From contig KV748185.1 of the NCBI GenBank assembly GCA_001692895.1, positions 1,612,001-1,676,000 of the forward strand: a stretch of DNA of 64,000 bases, read 5' to 3'. A model generated the notes under the pieces. The model made no database searches, was not told the origin of the DNA, and saw nothing but the letters and a program-made list of their open reading frames with translations. A program made the translations under genes and the position numbers. Origin of the DNA: Cenococcum geophilum 1.58 (lineage: Eukaryota; Ascomycota; Dothideomycetes; Gloniales; Gloniaceae). Below are positions 43,654 through 53,100 of the stretch, piece after piece (the stretch's first letter is position 1; each line of letters begins with the position of its first letter).

Positions 43654-45252
43654 TAAAGTATAGCTCTTACTAAAACTTACTAGTAAAGATACTGCTATAG
43701 TTAGATATAATCCCTTTAGGAATTCTAAAACAGCGTACTACTTTATTAAGAAAGAGATCTGTAAGTTTAGTTATAGTAATAGTTTTTACTATTAGTAGAT
43801 ATAAGGCTATTTTAGTATAGTGGTTAACTACTACGTATATTGCGTTATATACCCTATTACCTCGTCTACTAGGCGGTAGGCCTGTAATAAAGTCTATTAT
43901 AATCTCCTACTATAGATATTCCGGGTGAGGTAGCGCTTAGAGCTCACTATAAGGGTAGTATTAAGGTGTATATATACGTTAATATATATTATAGGTAGAG
44001 ATATAATTTGCAACGTCCGTATTTATACTAAGGCTAGTAGTACTTATATAAGAGTAGATCTAGGGTCTTTTTCTTACTAAAGTGCCTAGCTAGGGCATTA
44101 TTATAGTAGATCTATAGAAGTTTTATATAAATTACTAGGTCTAGGGGTATATATAACCTCCTATAGTAATAAAGTAGTCTAGCGGAATTAAACTGCTATA
44201 CTAGCTTTAAGCGGGCGCGTTAATAGCGTCTTGTTATATCTACGCTATTACTGCGCTTTTATAGTATAAAGTTATCTTTAGTCTAAAGTCCCTTAATAAG
44301 CCTAATCACTATTTCTATACTAGACTTATAAGCACTCTTTTAAGTACTTACTTCTCTAACTTAAGTTCTTATTATATACTACTTAATAGCATATATATAG
44401 GTTGCCTAATTAAACCGTAATACTATATTGCCCAGGCGTACCGCCGTTGGGTCGCTAACTTATAGCTATAAAAAATACCTCTATAAAAGGCTCGCTTTCT
44501 TATACACTTAATAGGATTTTTATTTTAGGTTAATAGCCCTATATTTCTAACGTCCTTTAAAGTAGTAGTAGTATAATATCTTCTTCTTGCGGACCCCCTA
44601 CGCCTAGGGGTCGCCTTAACAGCGCGTCTATAGCGTTAATTTTTCCCGCCCTATGCTTAATTATAAAGTTATAGGCAGCTAATGTTAATGCCTATCTAGC
44701 TTGCCGTCTATTAAGGGCTTTTACTTTTATAAAACCCTTTAAATTATTATAATCTGTAAGCACTTCTAGGCGGCTTAATAGCCCCTTAATATAGTATCTT
44801 TAATGCTTAAAAGCCTCCATAATAGCTAGTAGCTCTTAATTATAGGTTTTATAATTATGCTCTACTAGCGAAAGCTTCCTAGACTAAAAGGCTACTAGAT
44901 ACTAAAGGCCGTCTTTAAATAGCTATAATATAATAGCTGCTAGGCCTTATATTAAAGCATTAGTCTTTACCTAGGTTAGTAAGCCTAGTATATAGTATTA
45001 TAGAAGCGGCGCCATTATAAAGGCGTTGTAAAGCTAGCGTATTACCTACTCCGCCTCTTCTAGCCAACTAAAAGGCCCAGCTTTACGGCCGATCTTTACT
45101 TCCTTTAGGAGATTAGTAATAGTCTTTATAATAGTAGAGTACTTATAAATAAACCGGTAATAGAAGTTAGCAAAACCTAGAAAGACCTAGATATCCTTAT
45201 AGGATTAAAGGCTCTCCTACTTAGTAATAGCTACTACCTAGCTAGGATCTAT
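43654..45252 (-). pseudogene. Element E' pol fragment: integrase, RNase H, RT end
   Basis: The minus strand from about 44330 to 43654 matches the K integrase (zinc finger HHCC region, then the core block DFI.GLPP and R..DRYTK-type motif, RIP-mutated). 45000-44640 matches RNase H with NYKTYN*ELLAI-like sequence. 45250-45010 matches the RT thumb (FANFYYRFIYKY-like). Every divergence from K seen by eye is dominated by TA changes in either copy. Confidence 0.8.
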
Positions 45253-45439
45253 TGTTACAGTACATGCGGACTGTTAAGGTACGTTATATAAGGTGACTGT
45301 ATATAATTAATAAACGATATCGTGTGAGGATCTATGTAGGAGGTGAGGCGGTATATATATACGTCGCTTAGGGGTTAGGTCTGTGCTCGTGTTATAACAA
45401 CACTAAGTTATAACAATGTGTTAGGTCAGTGCCGTAACA
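45253..45439. repeat. TRIM left LTR (187 bp)
   Basis: Starts TGTTACAGTACATGCGG and ends GTGCCGTAACA; full-length match to 46256-46442. Contains a TATATATATACG box followed by GTTATAACA palindromic units. Confidence 0.9.
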
Positions 45440-46255
45440 GCATATCCCCCTTTAGAAGGCGAGCTCCTATAAGCTAAGTGATGGTAGTAAAAATACGGAA
45501 GTAAAAAAAAATAGATATATATCCTTATCCTTCCAGTCCTTAAAGGTTCTCGTCCTTTTAGTCCTTAAAGGTCCTCGTCCTTATAGTCCTTAGACCCTCC
45601 TACCTATATCCTTACTATATCGCTCTCCACTAGTGCTTATCTCGAGCACTAAATAAAGCCGAAGGTAAAGGGGTAAAACGAAGGAGATAAGAAATTTTTT
45701 ATCTACGGGGTGTATAGCGGATATTAACACTTAAAAGGCTTAAAGTTACGGAGATTGAGGTTAAGGCGTAGACTTAAAAGGCTTGAGGGGTAGAGATCGA
45801 GGTTAAAACGTAGATTCTTGTCGCGGTAAACTTAAAGTACTATCTATGCAAATTTGAAGACGGAGACGGAGACGAAGAGACGAGGTCGGTAACCTATAGT
45901 CTTACACTATAATTAAGACACGAGGAATATAGCCCGCAGGGTATCTCCCTATAGCCGGCTTTAGAAACTTAGGATGTAAAGTAAAAGCATAGCTAGATAT
46001 AGAGGCTTAGAGACTAAGACTAAGACAAGGAACTATAGCCCGTAGGGTAAACTCCCTACAGCCGGCCTAGGAAACTTAGGTAGATAGAGAGATCGGCTTA
46101 GGTACTTAAATGGATTTAATAGAGATTTTACTAGGTTGCATTAACGTGGAATAAGGGTAAGAATCCCGCCTAAGGTAAGGTCGTAGCTTTAGAATATAGC
46201 TTTAGAACGGTAAAAATAAAGCCCTACTAGGGGCATAAGGTATAATACGACATAC
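45440..46255. repeat. TRIM interior with internal duplications, non-coding
   Basis: Holds AGTCCTTAAAGGT(C/T)CTCGTCCTT units (45530-45595). Two copies of a segment reading CCCGYAGGGTA..CTCCCTA.AGCCGGC then GAAACTTAGG lie at about 45930-45975 and 46030-46082. No frame longer than about 60 codons stands out. Confidence 0.7.
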
Positions 46256-46442
46256 TATTATAGTACGTGCGGACTATTAAGGTACGTTATACGAGGTAAC
46301 TATATATAATTAATAAACAATATTATATAAGGATCTATATAGGAGGTAAGGCGGTATATATATACGTCGCTTAGGGGTTAGGTCTATGCTCGTGTTATAA
46401 TAATACTAAGTTATAACAATGTATCAGGTCAGTGCCGTGACA
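46256..46442. repeat. TRIM right LTR (187 bp)
   Basis: Starts TATTATAGTACGTGCGG and ends GTGCCGTGACA; differs from the left copy mostly by TA changes. Confidence 0.9.
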
Positions 46443-46571
46443 TATATTACTACGCCTTTAGGACTAATAATATATTCTAGGAACTTAACCTCTTATACGC
46501 TAAACTAGCACTTCTTAAGGTTTATATATAGTTAATATTACTATAACCTACGTAGCACTTTTAGTACGTAG
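46443..46571 (-). pseudogene. Element E' RT fragment, continuation
   Basis: The minus strand matches K at about 58745-58875 (region LRRLRQYQLYINLKKCRF and KFLGYIISPKGVA in K). Ends at the TA(T)AAGGTAAGG start of Gypsy I's LTR. The last five bases CGTAG are the presumed left TSD of I. Confidence 0.78.
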
Positions 46572-46762
46572 TATAAGGTAAGGATATAAATAGGGAGTTT
46601 AATAATAGAATAATAGGTATATTATATAGACAGAGATAAATCCTTAAGGGAAAAGGAGGAGTCTGTGTATAAGGTAGGAAGGGTTTTTTCTAGGTATATG
46701 TAGAGCACGTGCCTTATAGGCGAGTCACCCCTAGGTTGCCCTAGGGTCGCCTATACCTTACA
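46572..46762 (-). repeat. Element I 3' LTR (191 bp)
   Basis: Ends are perfect inverted repeats apart from one RIP change: TATAAGGTA on the left and TACCTTACA on the right. No second copy is in the window. A CCCCCCTTTTT run (46795-46806; purine on the minus strand) lies about 35 bp inside. Confidence 0.78.
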
Positions 46763-47870
46763 GCTATATAACTATCTACTTAGGTTTTACCTAATAATGC
46801 CCCCCTTTTTAAAAAGGGTTGTTCCTAATCCTTTATATACTTAAGCCTTAATAAAACCCCATAAAAATCCTTAGTAAGGAAAAAATTTAAAAGGGAAAAA
46901 GTGTTTTAATTTCGTGTATAGAGAGACGGGTAGTATATATACGCGGCGTGAAAATATTAAGGAACTTTAACCGGCGGTTAAAGTTGTTTAATTGGTTAGA
47001 TTTACCTTACTAAGACTCCCCCACATTTAACTAAGCTAGTAGTAATTTTATATACCCGGTATAGAAAATCCTAATTAGTCTATTTAATAGGTAGAGCTAG
47101 TAGAGCTTAATACTATCGCCTAAATTTAGTAGACTAGAAGTATTCTAAAAGCTTACTTATATAAGTAGGTCGCTAGTACCTTACGGGTTAGTTATAGGTT
47201 ATTTATATATAGCTAGATTTATAGACAGTAAGGCTATATACCTATTAAACCCGCTACTAACCCTACTTTAGCCTTACGCTATACCAGCGTAGCACTATAT
47301 ATACTTCGCGGGTAGGTTATAGGTTACTTATATATAGCCAGATTTAGGATAGGAAGGCTATATACCCATTAAATCCGCCGCTAACCTATACTTTAGCCTT
47401 ACGCGTTATCTATATAGTATATACATAGAATAGTATAAGTTATTAATATAGGTTACCACTAGTGGGTTACTAGTAGGTTATAAACCCCAGTTAAATAGAC
47501 CCTAGTTATAAATAGGCCTATTTTCTAATATATAAGCAATCTGCTTAGCTAGCATAGAGTAATAAACTAGGTTTAGGAAGGGTACTTTCTAAATTAAGCT
47601 TTGTTACCGGTATATACTATAGCCTTACCTATAAGTCACTAGTATCGCCGGGTTATATTAAAGTGTAGCTTATATAGGATATTAATAAATTAAAACTTCA
47701 CCCTATATATATGCCGCAATTCTTATAGCAATCGTTACTTATTCTTTAATCCTTTAGAATATCCTCTACTCCGCTTTAATATAGATTATATTTTAATAGC
47801 GGCGCTTACTTTTCGCCTACGCTTTAGCTATAAGGCTAGGGCATCCTATTTACGGTACTTATCTAGCAGT
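46763..47870 (-). other. Element I 3' UTR with palindrome, shared motif and tandem duplication
   Basis: Perfect 23-bp palindrome at 46963-46985 followed on the plus strand by TTTAATTGGTTAGAT. The motif GAAAATCCTAATTAGT near 47080 is shared with Copia B. A direct duplication of about 120 bp (from about 47185 and 47308) has units containing GGTTATTTATATATAGC..GATTTA and AAGGCTATATACC.ATTAAA. No coding frame seen. Confidence 0.7.
46963..46985. repeat. Palindrome copy 5 (Gypsy I, perfect)
   Basis: Identical in arms to copy 2, flanked by TTTAATTGGTTAGAT. Its flank orientation is opposite to the transcription of element I, unlike the other copies. Confidence 0.85.
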
Positions 47871-50800
47871 TAATAGCAATTCTAAAGTTCTATCTTGTAT
47901 TTCCATTTATTATACTTATTTAGCCATCCTAGCTATTTAATAAGGTACTATGGTTATCTAGCACGATCCTAATAGGCGATAATTACTTTTACTTCCTAGC
48001 TGCCTTCCTTAAGCTCTTTTACTACTAGGGGTTAAAACCTAGGGCGTGACCTATAAGGCTTTAGTAGGGAGATATAGAAGACTAGGTAGAGCCGTATTAT
48101 AGTAAATAGAAGCTCTAGCTTATATACTTGCTGCCCTATACGCTCTAGGATCTAAAGCGGTCCTATAAACTTATAGTTAAGCTTTTTATAAGGACGTTTC
48201 GTGCGGATATTCTTAGAGGAAAGTAGGGCTCGTTTACCGATGGCGAAGTGCTTAGCCAGGTGGTAACAATTATAGTATTTTACCTAAAGCTTTTAGGCGT
48301 GCATTATTAACGCCGCTACTACCTTATATATAAGGCGCAGGCGTTATAGATACATCTCTATAAGTTAGATATTTGTTAACTTAGACTCCTCTCTACCTTA
48401 CTAGGCGTTTTAAACGCTATCTAGGACTCCATTTAGGACGTTTAGTAGCTAGCTATAGGCGAGCTTAATAGGGGAACACTTTATTATAGTATAGACCTTA
48501 GAGTTATAGGCAAAGGCTACTTCTTTAAGTAGGGAGGCCTAATTAGACTGTTCCCAGTTTATAAATATATATAGGTATACCTTAAGCTCCTAGTTCTAAC
48601 GCTCCGTTTAACTATTTATCTCTAGGTAAAATATAGTACTAAGTTTACGTTAAACGCGGAGATAGTAGTATATAGTACTCTAGTACTCGCTTATAAATAC
48701 ACTACCCCTATTAGAGATAATATTATCTAGAGGCCCTATTTATGCAAAGACTCTAAATAAGAGTTCTGCGAGTTATGTAGCATTAATTATCTTACACACT
48801 AAATAGTAGCGCACTAGCTTTATAAAACGGTCTATGAGGATAAGGACGAAGTTATACTCTGCTCTATTAGGAGTTTTAAACTCTAGAAAATCCATAATAA
48901 AGTTAAGTAAATAATACCACTAGGCTTAGGTGGGGGCCTAAAGAGGCTACAGCTTACTATAGGGTTTATAGCGGCGCGATTTAGAGTATTAGTAGGTATT
49001 ATAATTATCTAGGTATTTGTGGAGGTCCTAGGTAAGGCCATTCTAAGTATACTTCTGCGCGATTACCTTAAAAGTATAGTTAAAACCATAGTAGCCGCCT
49101 ATAGGATCGTTATAATTCCGCTTAAGGATCTCCTATTATAGTAGTGTGCAATTCAGCACCTAAACCTTATTATTTTACCTTAGGAGTCCTTAATTATTAA
49201 GGATATAGTCCTTATTACTAGCAGGAACTTATTCTTAGGTTAACTAATTATATATAAAGCGTATAAAGGCGTCCCTTTTTTATACTCTATAAATAAAATT
49301 AACTAGTAATTTAGGGGGGTGTTCTATAAACACCGTTTCGGCTAAAGCAGCTATTACTACCTCTTACTATAGCACGAGACTCTATATAAAGTTAGTGCTA
49401 GTAAAGTAATATATAATACGTAGGTAACTCGCTAAGTTATTATAGGGGACTATAGCCTAGGCTAAGGTGTCTTCCCTAGGGTTAAGCGCCATTAGGTTAG
49501 TTAAAGTAGTTTTAAAGGAAATAGCAGGACGCTCTAATCCGCCGCCGCTAAGTTTACAAGGGTTACTTATATACTGCACGCATACTACTTACTAGTTTAG
49601 TATAATAGCACTAGGGCCACCCACAAGGCCTATAACCCGCAACTTTTGCTATAATATAGGCAGTATAGCATTAAGGAGTGTCCTCTTACTGCTATCTTTA
49701 AAACCTTTAGTATAATCCGGGCGCTAGGATAGTATATTAGCGGGATTTACTTTACCTAGCCTATATTTAATCTTAAAATTAAACTTAGCTAGTTCCTTAG
49801 CGTACTAGGCCTAGTAAGTAGATAAGCTCTTAGTGGTTATAAAGTACCTAAGATTATTATAATTATAGAGCACGCGCGTTATATACGCGGCGTATTTAAG
49901 GTAATAGCGCCATGTCTTAAAGCATTGTACTATAGTAAGTAGTTCCTTATTATATATATTATACTATACTTCTAGGCCGGTAAGCTTCTAACTATAATAA
50001 GTAATTAGGTGCTAGTAGAGTTAATCTCCCTACCCTAAAGGCTGCAAAAGTATACCGCTATAAGCGTAATCGGAAGCGTTAGTAATTACTATTAGGGGTA
50101 GATTAGGGTCAAAGTAGTAAAGTAGAGAAGCCTATATAAACGCAGCGCGTAGCTTATAAAACGTTTACTATACGTTATTAGGCTAGGACCAAGGTTAATA
50201 CCATTTAGTAGGCCCTTTTAACTTACGCTTTTACTTCTTCTCCCTATCTAACGTTGGGTCGCGATATGCCTATATAAGATATATATATAGGGGGTATATA
50301 GTATTTAAGTAGTTCTAGATAAATTGCCTATAGAAGTTAGCAAAGCTAAGGAAGACCTAGATATCCTTATAGGACTTAGGCTTAGGCCATTCCTTAATAG
50401 CTTTTATATAGTTAGGGTTTATTATAATACCCCTAGGGGTAATAATAAAGCCTAGGAACTTAACGTTCTTAGTATAAAAGATATATTTTAATAGTTTAGT
50501 GTATAGGCCCTAAGCGCGGAGCTATTATAGTACCTACTTAACGTACTTAACGTGCTTATCCTTATTATTTAAGTAAATAAAAATATCATTTAGGGAAACT
50601 ACGTAAATAGTATCTACTAGGGTTCCTAGAGCTTTATAAATATAGCTTTAAAACATTATAGGGGCATTAATAAGACTAAAGGGCATTACTAGGTACTTAA
50701 AGTAACTATAGCGTATCTTAAATACGGTCTTTTATTTATCTCCCTTTTTAATATAAATTTTATAGTACGTATTACAAAGATCTAGCTTTATAAATATCTT

Positions 50801-51540
50801 CGCATAGCTAAGCCTATTAAAGAGTTCGCCAACTAGCGGTAGGGGGTACTGGTTCTTAATCGTAATCTTATTTAGGCGTCTATAGTTAATATATAGCCGT
50901 ATTATACCGTCTACTTTTAGCATAAAGAGAATAGGCGCTCTAGTAGGCGACTTACTAGGCCTAATCCAGCCCTTTTTAAGAGCACTATCTAGGTACTCTT
51001 ATAAGATCTATAACTCTTTCTATAAGAGGTTATAGAGGGGCATTTACGATAGCGTTTTGCCTTCTTCTAAGTCAATTATATATTTATACTCAGAGTTCTA
51101 CGGTAGTATACTTACTAGCTTATTAGAGAAGATATTAATTTCCTCCTTATATATATTTAGTAGGCTAGGGGCCACGGAAGTTAAAGCAACTATTACGTAG
51201 TAGTGTGCTTCCGGAAGCTAGTGGAGAGAAGGGTGCGGCCAATATGCGTTTTATAGATATACTCGCACTAAGAGTATATATAGCTCTGCTATAGTATACT
51301 TAATAGTTTTAGGGTTTTAATTACCTCCCCCTTATATATAGGTAATCTACACTAGCACCGGAGGGTCTTTATAGGTACTCGCTATTAGTAACGGCAGGTC
51401 CTCTACTATATTTATAACCGGTATCTTTACGTCCAGAGGGTCTATACGGGTACTTACTGCTAGTAATAATAGGTCCTCTATTATATTCATAACCGGCGTA
51501 AAAAAGAAGTCTTTTAGCTATAGAAAATAGACTATTTCGC
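47871..51540 (-). pseudogene. Element I pol pseudogene (RT, RNase H, integrase, chromodomain)
   Basis: Minus strand. Pre-RT about 51150-51030 reads YKYIIDLEEGKTL. RT about 51000-50250 has an intact 63-codon stretch at 50732-50923 with INYRRLNKITIKNQYPLPL and IKLDLCNTYYKI, and near 50590 the box FLND/YLDD-equivalent VVSLNDIFI. RNase H about 50100-49640. Integrase about 49150-48030, ending in SSKNIRTKRPYKKL and YISLLKPY. Chromodomain about 48010-47880 reads Y*YLIK*LGWLNKYNKWK. The order is Gypsy chromovirus. TAG/TAA codons are throughout. Confidence 0.84.
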
Positions 51541-51551
51541 CAGCCTTAATA

Positions 51552-51748
51552 TCTATTAGGATGTTACAGCACTAACCTAACGCATACTGTTTTATACTGT
51601 CTCGTACTATTTCCTACTATTAGCTAGCTTACCACTAGTGACTTAGCGGCTAGCCCTACTATTTATATACAATACCCCCTTTCTACCTTCTTCCCCTCTT
51701 TATACTATAACGTAGTTATTCAGTCTACTTTATTACAGCACTGTAACA
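51552..51748 (+). repeat. Element J 5' LTR (197 bp)
   Basis: Starts TGTTACAGCACTAACC and ends ACAGCACTGTAACA; the 8-bp ends TGTTACAG/CTGTAACA are perfect inverted repeats. J coding sequence follows on the plus strand. The preceding five bases are TAGGA, the presumed TSD with partner outside. Confidence 0.8.
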
Positions 51749-51769
51749 GTTTGTGGTATCTTTAATTTG

Positions 51770-53100
51770 CGCCCCATCGCGATTATTAATTCCTTATACC
51801 TTAGCTAATTAACCTCCGCCCTAAAGCAACCGCGACCTATATACGCCTCTGCTAAAACTAATACGTCCCCAGCATAGTCCTAGAACGATCCTTAGTTTTT
51901 ACCTAGCGCCTAAATAGGTAATTCTAACGACGCCGAAATAGCCGAAACCTAAAACCTCTGCGACGTTTTTATAGACCTCTTTATAGAGATATACCCTAAT
52001 ATCGCGTAGATAATCTACCGCTCCCTACTATACCCTAAGACCTTTAAGCCTAGTAAAGCTTACCTTACCCTTATTAACTATACCAATAAGTTCCTTAATA
52101 ATATTAAAGTAGGACTATAGTATATATATAATATAAACACCGCTAATAAGAAAGCTAACGAAAACCTTAGTGCCCTTATTGCTTTCTAAATAGGAACTAT
52201 TAACTTCTAGGCAAAGACTATTACCGTTATAAAATAATTAACCCCTATAACAACGGTAGTAACCTAGTAGAAAAAACNGAGATCTAAAGACCCGCCAATA
52301 TTTAGNNNAAAAGGTACCCCNCTAGAATAATAAGCTAATTTTAAAACCTGGCATATTAAGATTAAGGGAGTCTTTAACTAGGACTAGGACTACTTTAATA
52401 TAGTTTAGTCCCAGATTCTTTATATCTTAGATATACTAGAGAATAAGGCCTATAAGTTTATTAAGTAGGGCCTAGAGCTTATNNANAAGAACNNAAATAA
52501 TATATNTNNNTNGAAATGGCCTACTAAGGAANATATNCTTAAAGACCTTACTNCCTACTATAAGGTCCTTAATATAACCTAGGTTATAAAGAATAAGCTT
52601 AACTATTTTCCCTAGGGCGAGCGTAATTACTAGTTTTAAAAGGGAGAGCTTAATAAGCTAATAGTCTGCGCTAAGAAGACAGATAAATAGAAGGTAGACC
52701 TGCTCTAAAAGTTTATTTTTTTAAAAGATGGAAGAGCTAGTACTTAGACTTGCCTATAAAATTAATAATAGTAACTATATAGGTTGGAGTAAGCAGATAG
52801 ATGTATTTACTAAAAACTTCGCGAACTATATACACTAAGCCAACCTTAAAAAGAACGCTAACTACCGCCTACCTACCTAAGCCTCTGCCCCTATATTAAC
52901 CCTAACCCTAGTAGTAACTAGAGAACCTATAGACCTTAATAAAATCTTAAACACGGAGCGTAAGCGCCGCGTTAATAATAGACTGTGCCTTACTTATGGC
53001 CTACCTAGCTACTAGAAGGACGCCTATAACCCTACTAAAATAGTAAACCTAGTCCTAATGCCACCCTATTAAATAACGTAAACTAATAACCGCGGGCGCG
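51770..53100 (+). pseudogene. Element J gag with zinc knuckle
   Basis: The frame can be followed with shifts and TAG/TAA codons through a gag-like helical region (about 52040-52700) to a knuckle at about 52985-53040 reading CLTYGLPSY*KDAYNP (consensus CLTCGLPSHWKDACNP; first Cys kept, others and His now Tyr). N clusters at 52278-52321 and 52482-52552 hide parts of the capsid region. Confidence 0.7.

Larger units (their letters stand above)
45253..46442. mobile_element. TRIM-like non-autonomous LTR element (1190 bp)
   Basis: Two 187-bp LTRs (45253-45439 and 46256-46442) flank an 816-bp interior with no recognisable gag or pol. Flanks are TCTAT (45248-45252) and TATAT (46443-46447), a 4-of-5 match. 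Deleting the element with one flank restores E' against K (near 58870). This architecture fits terminal-repeat retrotransposons in miniature, which move with proteins from a partner element. Which family supplies them is not shown. Confidence 0.82.
43654..46571 (-). mobile_element. Gypsy/chromovirus element E' (minus strand), internal fragment, interrupted by a TRIM
   Basis: Minus-strand pol that aligns with element K (plus, about 58790-60480): 43654-45252 covers integrase, linker, RNase H and the end of RT, and 46443-46571 continues RT. Both its outer ends are cut, by Copia H on the left and Gypsy I on the right. It is therefore the outermost layer of the nest as seen here. No LTR of this copy is visible. 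Confidence 0.85.
46572..51551 (-). mobile_element. Gypsy/chromovirus element I (minus strand), 3' part with LTR
   Basis: 3' LTR (46572-46762), then on the minus strand chromodomain, integrase, RNase H, RT and pre-RT up to 51551, where the LTR of element J starts. The gag end and 5' LTR are absent and are inferred to lie right of the window beyond J. Confidence 0.83.

Noticed and set aside
51552..51748. Solo LTR
   Set aside because: J coding sequence in the matching orientation follows directly, and the flanks do not form a TSD pair, so it is better read as J's 5' LTR.
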